Both the position numbers and the translations under genes were made by a program. From a virus, in IMG/VR virus record IMGVR_UViG_3300013131_001940, positions 1 to 43,151 of that record: DNA of 43,151 nt, one strand, 5' to 3'. Below the pieces are notes generated by a model. It had not been told where the DNA came from. It was given only the letters and a program-made list of their open reading frames with translations, and did no database searches. Positions 7,032 through 13,648 of this stretch are shown here, piece by piece (the stretch's first letter is position 1; every line of letters begins with the position of its first letter).

Positions 7032-7225
7032 GATTTTATATCAAAGTGTGATTTTATGATCCATACCGCTGTTTCTTCGCTAAAGGGAAAGGGCTCTTTA
7101 CGCCAATTCATTATTTGTTCAGAACATTCTTCGATTATTAGTTTTAAAAATAGATCCAAACCTTCCTGATCGGGGTTAAAATCAATACCAGCCTGTTGTT
7201 TTAATCGATTTATAATCTGATTCAT
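7028..7225 (-). CDS. Small conserved hypothetical protein
   Basis: A 65-aa, mainly helical acidic protein (LFLKLIIEECSEQIMNWRKE). ATGA overlaps join it to the phosphoribosyltransferase upstream and to the Cys-rich gene downstream. No catalytic motif or membrane segment is visible. Function unknown. Confidence 0.7.
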   Translation of the reverse strand: MNQIINRLKQQAGIDFNPDQEGLDLFLKLIIEECSEQIMNWRKEPFPFSEETAVWIIKSHFDIKS

Positions 7226-7806
7226 TTAGCCCACCATTCTTCCCAGGGAAAGTCAACCCATACATCTTTTTCTGCCTTGTTAATTTCTCGACCGACATAG
7301 TCCATTTTAACATTGCATTTGCTGGCAAGATTATCAATAACAACAGCAAATTTCACGTTGTTGTTCCAGACTTCGTCCCACGAATCGTCACCGGGAAAAC
7401 AACTGGATCTCCAATCTTCCATGATCCAATTAAATGTAGCACCGCTGTCGTTAATGTCATCTACGATCAAGATTTCTTTGTAGGTACCCGATTCTAATAG
7501 ATCACTGGCCGCTTCTAAAACACCAGCAACATCATTTTCGTCTTCTACAAATCTTTCTCTAGAATTCAGTCCAAGTGCATCACCGGCCATCCAAAGATTA
7601 CTTTCACCTCCTTGACCATCACGTAGACTTACTCCTAATGCATGCATAGGAACATTAAAATAATGACTTATCATGACAGCAGGGATCAAGCCACCTCTGG
7701 TTAATCCTACAACATAGTCTGGTCGCCAACCACTTATGATAATGTCTCTGCAGATTTTACTGACTAAACCAGTAAGTTCAGGTTGCCTGATTACGAGCTT
7801 TTTCAT
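7222..7806 (-). CDS. Type I phosphoribosyltransferase
   Basis: A 194-aa PRTase-fold protein. The PRPP-binding loop is EILIVDDINDSGATF (residues 111-125), and the upstream GLTRGGLIPA (34-43) supplies the substrate-side loop. The family transfers ribose 5-phosphate between PRPP and a nucleobase, mostly purines such as hypoxanthine or xanthine. The acceptor cannot be read from sequence. In an operon making 7-deazaguanines it could salvage a purine or a deazapurine base; that is inference. ATGA-coupled to the next gene; it overlaps the cupin gene by 29 nt. Confidence 0.85.
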   Translation of the reverse strand: MKKLVIRQPELTGLVSKICRDIIISGWRPDYVVGLTRGGLIPAVMISHYFNVPMHALGVSLRDGQGGESNLWMAGDALGLNSRERFVEDENDVAGVLEAASDLLESGTYKEILIVDDINDSGATFNWIMEDWRSSCFPGDDSWDEVWNNNVKFAVVIDNLASKCNVKMDYVGREINKAEKDVWVDFPWEEWWAK

Positions 7807-8248
7807 ACCTTTCCTTTAGATATTGTTCGTTGTGAATCCATTTATTATTGACCCAGAACCCCCATTCTTTCTTTTGAGGTCCTGGCATAAACAACGTCCA
7901 GGCAGTAATGCCGGAATGTAATTCAATCCTATGATAACTATTGGCCTTACAAAAACGGAAGTGTCCGGGACCACGCCACTTGCGAACTTCACATGTTTTA
8001 ATACCGTCTTCGTTAAACTGCGGAATCCATTCGTAGTAACCGCCTCTGAGAATTAGTGTGAAATAAGGCCACGGATGATCATGCACATCGTCTGGATCAC
8101 CTTTAAGGAATTTATGCAAGAAAATGTTGAAAGGAAAACGTTCACGCTCTTTCAAAAAGAGATAATAGCGTTCGAGATAAGGTTCGTCATGCACACGATC
8201 ATAGATGATACGTCGACGTCCAAATCGTTCAAGCAGTTTCAGCAACAT
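7778..8248 (-). CDS. Cupin-fold metalloprotein
   Basis: A 156-aa protein with cupin motifs. DVHDHPWPYFTLILRGGYYE (residues 54-73) supplies His ligands and the Gly turn, and NSYHRIEL about 40 residues on gives the third His. The pattern GPGHFRF between them is typical of phage cupins. Members bind Fe, Ni or Mn and include dioxygenases and isomerases. No substrate can be inferred. It overlaps the genes on both sides (20 and 29 nt). Confidence 0.75.
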   Translation of the reverse strand: MLLKLLERFGRRRIIYDRVHDEPYLERYYLFLKERERFPFNIFLHKFLKGDPDDVHDHPWPYFTLILRGGYYEWIPQFNEDGIKTCEVRKWRGPGHFRFCKANSYHRIELHSGITAWTLFMPGPQKKEWGFWVNNKWIHNEQYLKERYEKARNQAT

Positions 8249-8648
8249 TGAATACCTCTTCTTCCAAATATCTTTTTAGTTCTTTGTCAGTGGGCTGTAC
8301 AGAATAATTATTCTTGAAAAAAATCTCATAACTATCGCTGCCATATTTTCCTATGCCATATAACATTGTAGCATCTTCGCCGTTCCAAGTCAAATAATCT
8401 GTGCTCATACGCACTAATCTATTATAGCGTACATTAACCATGCCTAATGGTGCTATGATACTTTTGACGAATTCCTCATCTGCCTGTATCAATACCACGG
8501 GAGTAGGAAACCAATATAAAAATTCAGGTAGTACTGACTTAACCATTTTTCTACCAGTTTGATTCAGCATGATCACACCAACCATGTGTTCCCATGGATT
8601 GGAAATCTGTTGTTGTACCATTAATTCTTCTTTAAACTTTTGGAACAT
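8229..8648 (-). CDS. MBD4-like HhH-GPD DNA glycosylase
   Basis: A 139-aa single-domain DNA glycosylase resembling the catalytic domain of vertebrate MBD4. NPWEHMVGVIMLNQTGRKM (residues 17-35) matches the MBD4 entry helix. LYGIGKYGSDSYEIF (96-110) matches the hairpin and the catalytic Asp (here D105) of MBD4, which removes T or U opposite G. There is no 4Fe-4S cysteine loop, as in MBD4. The start at 8648 is chosen because the homology begins just after it; the open frame extends to 8702. It is placed in a DNA-modification and nucleotide operon. Confidence 0.82.
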   Translation of the reverse strand: MFQKFKEELMVQQQISNPWEHMVGVIMLNQTGRKMVKSVLPEFLYWFPTPVVLIQADEEFVKSIIAPLGMVNVRYNRLVRMSTDYLTWNGEDATMLYGIGKYGSDSYEIFFKNNYSVQPTDKELKRYLEEEVFNVAETA

Positions 8649-8802
8649 TTTGTCTTTGCTCACACCATACTTTAAATGTACTGCCAGATTGAGCGGCAGC
8701 ACGATTAAATAGTTGAAGTTTTTCCTGACATTCTTTATTTGTTTTGAAACGGTCTACCTCTACAGGCCAGCCATTCATAAACAATATGAGAACGAATTCC
8801 AT
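8632..8802 (-). CDS. Small hypothetical protein with hydrophobic start
   Basis: A 56-aa protein (MEFVLILFMNGWPVEVDRF). The ATG at 8802 is preferred because it forms a TAATG junction with the upstream stop; the frame is open to 8826. The first ten residues are hydrophobic but too short for a membrane span. Two Cys are present (KECQ and VWCEQ). Function unknown. Confidence 0.6.
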   Translation of the reverse strand: MEFVLILFMNGWPVEVDRFKTNKECQEKLQLFNRAAAQSGSTFKVWCEQRQNVPKV

Positions 8803-9020
8803 TATTCTACCGCCTCTCCGAACCAATCATCTACTAATCGTTCTGCTTCGTCTTGTGTCATTGCATGAACAAAGATACGTGCAAGTTCTCCTTGCGTGTG
8901 CTGTATATTATATTTTATAACGCCTGCGGGAATTAGATCCCATTCTCTTTGGACAACGAATTCTTGTAGATTTTTAGCACGGAAGATTAGATTGTCTGTG
9001 AGGTCTTTTGCGGTATTCAT
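8802..9020 (-). CDS. Small hypothetical protein
   Basis: A 72-aa protein, mixed alpha/beta (NLQEFVVQREWDLIPAGVIK), with an acidic C-terminus. It is joined to the upstream CDGSH-like gene by ATGA and to the downstream gene by TAATG. No motif recognised. Confidence 0.65.
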   Translation of the reverse strand: MNTAKDLTDNLIFRAKNLQEFVVQREWDLIPAGVIKYNIQHTQGELARIFVHAMTQDEAERLVDDWFGEAVE

Positions 9021-9310
9021 TGCTGACTCCGAACGATATTATTGTTCACGGTCTCGTTATCACTGCGCATTTGCTCTTCCATATACAACATCAATTGATG
9101 CTTATAGATATCTTCTGACAGCCCATGCCAGCCAATGCATTTTCCAGTTGGACTACGACCACAGCCGCAACGACCAATATTTTCTGCATTTTCTTTAACT
9201 CTTATTTGCATGTCTTTATCCTTTTTAAAAATTAAGTCCCACCTGTTATCAAATTCGTTCTTACTAACACTGAATGGTCTTGCTTTAGATCCTTTTCCAC
9301 CGTCCCCCAT
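9017..9310 (-). CDS. CDGSH-like iron-sulfur or zinc protein
   Basis: A 97-aa protein with CGCGRSPTGKCIGWH at residues 48-62. CDGSH domains bind a 2Fe-2S cluster through C-x-C-x2-(S/T)-x3-P-x-C-D-G-x-H. Here Cys48, Cys50, Ser53, Cys58 and His62 are kept, but one residue is missing before Cys58 and the Asp-Gly is Ile-Gly. The N-terminus MGDGGKGSKARPFS resembles conserved phage proteins. GAGG stands ahead of the ATG. It could be a redox protein or a structural zinc protein. Confidence 0.65.
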   Translation of the reverse strand: MGDGGKGSKARPFSVSKNEFDNRWDLIFKKDKDMQIRVKENAENIGRCGCGRSPTGKCIGWHGLSEDIYKHQLMLYMEEQMRSDNETVNNNIVRSQQ

Positions 9311-9312
9311 AA

Positions 9313-10062
9313 TTACCTCGGTGAAAACTCTTGTTGCATCTTAATGTTGTCAAAGAATTCTTTCTTTGTGCTTTGGTCGTCCTTGAACGCACCTTTTAAT
9401 ACTGTGGTTTGTGTTAGACTAGAATGTGCCATGATTCCGCGATTCTCACAGCATCCGTGGGTGGCTTGAATATACACGCCTAAATCTTTGGCTCCTGTGG
9501 CCTTTTCGATCTCGCGAGCAATGTCGTTAGCAAGTTCCTCTTGGAGAGTACCACGTCTTGCACACCACTGTGCAATGCGTGTGTACTTTGAGAGACCAAT
9601 GAGTTTCTCAGCCGCAATAATCCCAATATAAGCAACGCCCACCACAGGTTGATGGTGATGGCTACACATACTGCGAAGCTCACTGCGAACAACCAGCATA
9701 CCTTCGTAACGGTCCTGCGTGTTATTTGGAAACGCTGTACAATCTGGTGCTGGTTCATATCTTCCTGCCATTATTTCATTAAAGTACATCTTAGCAAGCC
9801 TGCGGGCTGTGCCTTTGCTGTTAGGATCGTTTTCTCTATCAATCAACAGGGTGTCTAGCACTTGTTCAAATGCCTCTGTTGCTTCGTCGATTAGTCGTTC
9901 TTTATCGCCTTCGTGTAGATAGTCGCTAATGTTATCGCCTGCCCAGAAACGCTTGCCTTCACGCTTCATCTTAAAGCGAATATGATCGCCTAGGTATGCT
10001 TCTTGATATCCGCCATCGCCTGCCATTGCGTCCAGGCCTGTTTCTTGTTTTTTTAATTTCAA
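9313..10062 (-). CDS. folE: GTP cyclohydrolase I
   Basis: A 249-aa FolE. It converts GTP to dihydroneopterin triphosphate, the entry step to both folate and 7-deazaguanine. Zinc ligands are Cys133 and His136 in MCSHHHQPVVG and Cys204 in THGCCENRG; GLSKYTRIAQW is the conserved dimer-core motif. The start is a TTG at 10062 with GGAG 7 nt upstream; an ATG at 10026 would shorten it by 12 residues. It has about 50 residues ahead of the usual core. In phages FolE commonly accompanies QueD/QueE and a DNA transglycosylase, as here. Confidence 0.92.
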   Translation of the reverse strand: MKLKKQETGLDAMAGDGGYQEAYLGDHIRFKMKREGKRFWAGDNISDYLHEGDKERLIDEATEAFEQVLDTLLIDRENDPNSKGTARRLAKMYFNEIMAGRYEPAPDCTAFPNNTQDRYEGMLVVRSELRSMCSHHHQPVVGVAYIGIIAAEKLIGLSKYTRIAQWCARRGTLQEELANDIAREIEKATGAKDLGVYIQATHGCCENRGIMAHSSLTQTTVLKGAFKDDQSTKKEFFDNIKMQQEFSPR

Positions 10063-10098
10063 TTATATTCTCCGAGTTTTAGCGGTGGATCGCATTTG

Positions 10099-11169
10099 TT
10101 ATTTTAACATCTCTAGTAGTTTATCACAACTAAAATAATTCTTAGTAAGTATATCTACCTGTTTATTTAGGCTTGGTAGAAACTTTTCATAATTATCCAT
10201 GTATTGTATGATTTTATAACAGATGTCTTTTCTGTGAACTTGATACGATTCAAAAGACTCAGTCCATTCACTAGGATATTTAAAAGCGTCCAACGCCATT
10301 TCACTATAGCTTAGTCTATCTGGCACCATGGGAATAGCATCGACTAATGCACCCTCGTACCAACTTATGCCCAATGTCTCTTGCAGGTTAGCACTGAACA
10401 CTAACTTTGCTTCGCCTAACAAATTATGATACTCATTCTTTGTGAGTTGTTGATCTTGACAAACAACAAATTCATATTTGGGTAGGTGTTCTTTTAGATC
10501 ACGGAAAATCTCAACCTGCTTCTCAGGAGCGATACGATGCGGAAAAAGAATAAGATCACGCTTGGGCATGTTCTTATACATTGCTAGAGTGTCAGGCATA
10601 TACTCCATGGGCCAGCCTGTGCGCACTACTTTGCCTGTTACGTTAGCAGCAGGGTCGTACCCTGTTTTACCTAGTAGATTCTTACCAAACATCTCAATAT
10701 GAAATGTTGTGGCAAAGTAGTTGTGATCAAACGCATGATAGAAACTCTTCTCTGCATGTCTAACCCAGGGCTTGTCACCAACAAGGCGACCTAAAAAGTC
10801 TTGAGGATCATAACTGCCAGCATGCCATAGGCCTTGTGTGGTTACTGGAATACCCAACAACTCACTCATGTACTTTAGATTTATAATGCCCGGATGCCAA
10901 GCGTCAGTAAAAATAAAGTGGTCGCCAGCATGAACGGATCCGTTACAAAACAGTCGACCTAGTTGTTCTACTTGACTGGCTTTGTATATGTTAGTGCCGC
11001 CGAAATTAAGAAAAGCACCAGGAGTAGTAGCACTAGGTATATCCATGGGGCCGGAAATAACATGAACGTCATGTCCTGCCTTTCGTAAGAGACCGGGTAC
11101 GTGAGTCTTCCACTGACCCGTGTACCTTGTCTCTACCGCTTCTAGATCAACGAGAAAAACGCGGCTCAT
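10099..11169 (-). CDS. GT-B fold glycosyltransferase
   Basis: A 356-aa protein. The C-terminal half has the GT4-like nucleotide-sugar site: LILFPHRIAPEKQVEIF near residue 206, then FSANLQETLGISWYEGA near 265. The N-terminal half (FLVDLEAVETRYTGQWKTHV) is the acceptor domain. No signal peptide or membrane anchor, so it is cytoplasmic. T4 phages use GT-B enzymes to glucosylate hydroxymethylcytosine. Its place between folE and the QueD-like gene raises the possibility of a sugar on a modified base, but virion or host-surface targets are equally open. Confidence 0.85.
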   Translation of the reverse strand: MSRVFLVDLEAVETRYTGQWKTHVPGLLRKAGHDVHVISGPMDIPSATTPGAFLNFGGTNIYKASQVEQLGRLFCNGSVHAGDHFIFTDAWHPGIINLKYMSELLGIPVTTQGLWHAGSYDPQDFLGRLVGDKPWVRHAEKSFYHAFDHNYFATTFHIEMFGKNLLGKTGYDPAANVTGKVVRTGWPMEYMPDTLAMYKNMPKRDLILFPHRIAPEKQVEIFRDLKEHLPKYEFVVCQDQQLTKNEYHNLLGEAKLVFSANLQETLGISWYEGALVDAIPMVPDRLSYSEMALDAFKYPSEWTESFESYQVHRKDICYKIIQYMDNYEKFLPSLNKQVDILTKNYFSCDKLLEMLK

Positions 11170-11404
11170 TGTTGTGTCTAGGCCTGTTGTTATCCCACCG
11201 AGGCTTATTGCCTTGATATGGTTTTCTAGGACGCTTGCTGGCTAAGAAAGCACCGTAGTTCACAGAATCTTTGCGATAAAGATCTGCTGGATTAAAATCA
11301 CACAGCTCTAGTCTGCACCAATCGTGGTAGGCTTCGAGATCCTCCCACACCTTTACGACATCAGGACGATTTTCGAAATACCTGTAGTCCTTGTAGTTTT
11401 TCAT
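11147..11404 (-). CDS. Hypothetical protein with Arg/Asn/Pro-rich tail
   Basis: An 85-aa protein. The start at 11404 (MKNYKDYRYFENRPDVV) has AAGGA 7 nt upstream, whereas the longer frame to 11512 overlaps the previous gene by about 100 nt. The first 50 residues are an aromatic-rich domain with two Cys; the last 30 (from PRKPYQGNKPRWDNN) are basic and disordered, suited to nucleic-acid binding. It overlaps the glycosyltransferase by 23 nt. Confidence 0.65.
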   Translation of the reverse strand: MKNYKDYRYFENRPDVVKVWEDLEAYHDWCRLELCDFNPADLYRKDSVNYGAFLASKRPRKPYQGNKPRWDNNRPRHNNEPRFSR

Positions 11405-11414
11405 CTTTGTTCCT

Positions 11415-11804
11415 TTAATATTTGATGAACGACCCGTTTTCTCCGTCTTCGGAGACCTCAATCCAGATCTCACGATCTGGATACCTTTGATTAATGACCT
11501 CGTATAACTCATCCGACATCATTTCACAACTTTTATAATCTAGCGAGATGGTACCACCACCGTACAGGTTTTCGAGCCATCTTTTGAATTGGATGAACTC
11601 GATGTCTCGATCATTGTGCATAACAGAGATCCACACCCTGAAATGGAAAATGTGACGATGGGGATAACCAAGAAACGAAACATCATATTGATCTCCAGTT
11701 TTAAGTTTAGTATCTTCCAATGCTGCAGGATAACAATGGATGCCTTCCTTGCGGAAAGTCACCCAAATCATTTTATTAGGTCGAATGTCTTGTCGAATAA
11801 TCAT
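11415..11804 (-). CDS. QueD/PTPS-like T-fold protein, divergent active site
   Basis: A 129-aa protein with the layout of 6-carboxytetrahydropterin synthase (QueD). His23, His49 and His51 (PHRHIFHF) match the zinc triad H-x(n)-H-x-H. IEFIQFKRWL matches the strand-helix MDFxxLK, and WIEVSEDGENG the C-terminal substrate Glu. The catalytic Cys before the HxH pair is absent and the Asp-His pair is LDY (Asp89-Tyr90). It may be a divergent QueD making CPH4 from the FolE product, or a relative with another role. ATGA overlap with the upstream gene. Confidence 0.55.
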   Translation of the reverse strand: MIIRQDIRPNKMIWVTFRKEGIHCYPAALEDTKLKTGDQYDVSFLGYPHRHIFHFRVWISVMHNDRDIEFIQFKRWLENLYGGGTISLDYKSCEMMSDELYEVINQRYPDREIWIEVSEDGENGSFIKY

Positions 11805-12028
11805 ACTGATAACAGTCCTTCACAAAGTTTTTTGATTTCTTCTCTATTCATATGGAAGTTATAAGTATTGGTATTTGTAATTTCGCCTTTTTCGTCTAAA
11901 CATTCTTGAACAAAATTTACAGAAAGAAGTCCTTTAGGAGAAATAGATTCCCAAGACTCTAATCTAACTTTAAAAGCAGGCGAATCTTTGACAATGATAT
12001 TTGTAATTTTAAGATCGGAATGTTTCAT
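11801..12028 (-). CDS. Small hypothetical protein
   Basis: A 75-aa protein. The start at 12028 (MKHSDLKITNIIV) is chosen for the GGAGG about 12 nt upstream; the frame is open to 12070 into the previous gene. Mostly beta pattern followed by a C-terminal helix (REEIKKLCEGLL). It is coupled by ATGA to the QueD-like gene. Function unknown. Confidence 0.65.
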   Translation of the reverse strand: MKHSDLKITNIIVKDSPAFKVRLESWESISPKGLLSVNFVQECLDEKGEITNTNTYNFHMNREEIKKLCEGLLSV

Positions 12029-12044
12029 AGCTTGGGGGCCTCCA

Positions 12045-12602
12045 TTATTTGAGTATCTCGTCCTTGCCATATTGATCCCAATCTGTGAAGCGATCTCTTC
12101 CTAGAAGGTCCTGTAGGTTATGGCACCATACCCCAGGATTAGTTGCTGCAAAATCTTTGTCGTCAATCTTTAGTGTAGCGTTATAACCTAGTTGATTAAC
12201 ATAAGGTAATTTTACACTGATCTGCGGAATAAATCGACGCTTTTCGGTAAGACCGCTCTCAAGTAATCCTTCCGTTTCCGATACATCGAAGTCCAAGGTA
12301 CACCATAGATCGTACTCGCTGTCTAAACAGACGTAAATCATATTTTCCCAAGAACGCCAACCTTCTGCATCATTAACACCTTTGGTTTTGAAACTTTGAT
12401 TGGCACCAAAGTAAATGTGTTTGATATGTTTTGATTCGTCTAGATAAGATCTACTTTCTTTAACCATATCTAAAATAACATAGGGATCATGAACACCTAC
12501 TACAAACAGAGTTTTCATTCCGAATGCAGGTGTACGCTCAATCTCTACACCTGTAAAGAATGTAATAGATTCTGCTGTACCTGTTATATAATCTCTTTTC
12601 AT
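12045..12602 (-). CDS. Conserved phage hypothetical protein
   Basis: A 185-aa soluble protein with GAGG ahead of the start. Phrases such as TGVEIERTPAFGMKTLFVVG and KHIKHIYFGANQSF resemble a protein I recall from T4-like cyanophages that lacks an assigned function. No Walker, Rossmann or metal motif is obvious. It lies two genes upstream of the QueD-like protein, so a part in the modification pathway is possible but unproven. Confidence 0.75.
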   Translation of the reverse strand: MKRDYITGTAESITFFTGVEIERTPAFGMKTLFVVGVHDPYVILDMVKESRSYLDESKHIKHIYFGANQSFKTKGVNDAEGWRSWENMIYVCLDSEYDLWCTLDFDVSETEGLLESGLTEKRRFIPQISVKLPYVNQLGYNATLKIDDKDFAATNPGVWCHNLQDLLGRDRFTDWDQYGKDEILK

Positions 12603-12636
12603 TTATACCTCATTATTGGAGTGGATTTATAAACTT

Positions 12637-12825
12637 CTAAGAGTTCTTGTTTTTGTTTTTTTGTTGCCATGATGTATACCAGTCTTTAATAGTATTGAAC
12701 AAATTTAGAAATCTAAAAGAATGCAAATTGATCATAGGAGGAAGATGAGGACATCGGCCCTGCCGCCAATCACAATTGAATTTTATTTCTTCCCCACAGA
12801 ACGAACATTTATTCTTCAAATCCAT
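12637..12825 (-). CDS. Small zinc-ribbon-like protein
   Basis: A 62-aa protein starting MDLKNKCSFCGEEIKFNCDW with four Cys and a His (C-x2-C, then CDWRQGRCPH), which suits one zinc site. The C-terminus is a Lys/Asn tail. It overlaps the previous gene by 17 nt. Possibly a nucleic-acid or protein-binding zinc knuckle; no family recognised. Confidence 0.65.
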   Translation of the reverse strand: MDLKNKCSFCGEEIKFNCDWRQGRCPHLPPMINLHSFRFLNLFNTIKDWYTSWQQKNKNKNS

Positions 12826-13228
12826 TTTTACGCATTTCCTCTGCTCTTAAAGCCTCATGTTCTGCGATGTGAAAATCACAGAGAGTTTTAACCCAACCTC
12901 CGCCGACACGCTTACCGGGAGCTCCACATTCCTCGCACATATGACTACTGAGATTTTCTGCTAGATAGACAACACCGCTGACAAATTCGTCACCACCGGT
13001 GTAATAAAATCTCAATGCGCCAAACTTTTCTTTGATCTGATCTACAGTTACTTGAGGACATCTTCCTTTGCTTTGATCAATATGACTTTGTACAGTAGCA
13101 CAGAGTGTTTCTAGCATAGGCCACCAACCTGCACCTACAGCGAAGCCGCCGTATTTGCCTTCGAACATCTTAGGAAATTGTTCGTGCATACGTTTTTGAA
13201 ATTCTTCGTATTGGGATTCTCTGTACAT
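12809..13228 (-). CDS. Conserved phage zinc-binding hypothetical protein
   Basis: A 139-aa protein of a type common in phages and bacteria. GWWPMLETL, then IKEKFGALRFYYTGGDE, then MCEECGAPGKRVGGGWVKTL ending in CDFH. The four ligands Cys-x2-Cys and Cys-x2-His form a probable zinc ribbon. The function of the family is not known to me. It has TAATG coupling with the gene upstream. Confidence 0.75.
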   Translation of the reverse strand: MYRESQYEEFQKRMHEQFPKMFEGKYGGFAVGAGWWPMLETLCATVQSHIDQSKGRCPQVTVDQIKEKFGALRFYYTGGDEFVSGVVYLAENLSSHMCEECGAPGKRVGGGWVKTLCDFHIAEHEALRAEEMRKNGFEE

Positions 13229-13455
13229 TACCAGGTACTTACATCAGTGATATCAACAGTAGTATCGATGTCCTTGTCGTTATCGTTGAACAGATTGAAC
13301 TTAACAACAACGGTAGGACCGATTCCGCTGCTGTTGTTTTCTTCGAGAGTGAACCACTCAACTTCTTTGAAGTGATCAGCCATTTTGGCTAGCTTTTCAA
13401 TTTGTCCTCGATTGAGTGCAAACGTATTGCCTTTACTAATTTTTGTCCTGGTCAT
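13228..13455 (-). CDS. Small hypothetical protein
   Basis: A 75-aa acidic protein. An N-terminal helix (RGQIEKLAKMADHFKEVEWF) is followed by two beta strands (GPTVVVKFNLF) and a C-terminal Asp/Thr-rich end. It overlaps the DUF465-like gene by 20 nt and the next gene by TAATG. No motif recognised. Confidence 0.65.
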   Translation of the reverse strand: MTRTKISKGNTFALNRGQIEKLAKMADHFKEVEWFTLEENNSSGIGPTVVVKFNLFNDNDKDIDTTVDITDVSTW

Positions 13456-13639
13456 TGTATTCGTTATGTAGTTGTTGTTTGTGCTTTAGTATAGCAATTT
13501 TATCTTTTAAGAGCAACCGTTTCTTTTTCAATTCGGTGATTTCGTTATCTTCAAAAACACCGGTTTTCTCTTCTCTTTCAATTACTTTATCCAAAGCACG
13601 GTGTGCTTCTTCCAAATGTTTGATACGGTTTTCAAACAT
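13436..13639 (-). CDS. DUF465/YdcH-like helical hairpin protein
   Basis: A 67-aa protein made of two helices. RIKHLEEAHRALDKVIEREE is followed by the signature ITELKKKRLLLKDKIAIL, which matches the YdcH/DUF465 family (ELKKxKLxLKDxI). YdcH proteins are small helical hairpins of poorly known role. It lies directly after the transglycosylase gene. Confidence 0.75.
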   Translation of the reverse strand: MFENRIKHLEEAHRALDKVIEREEKTGVFEDNEITELKKKRLLLKDKIAILKHKQQLHNEYNDQDKN

Positions 13640-13648
13640 AGAAACTCC

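Noticed and set aside
8365-8393. Possible sigma70 promoter TTGACT-17-TACAAT inside the MBD4-like gene
   Set aside because: The match is good (10 of 12) but it lies in coding sequence more than 110 nt from the next start, and its bases encode conserved residues (YLTWNGEDATML). Kept out as an unproven internal promoter.
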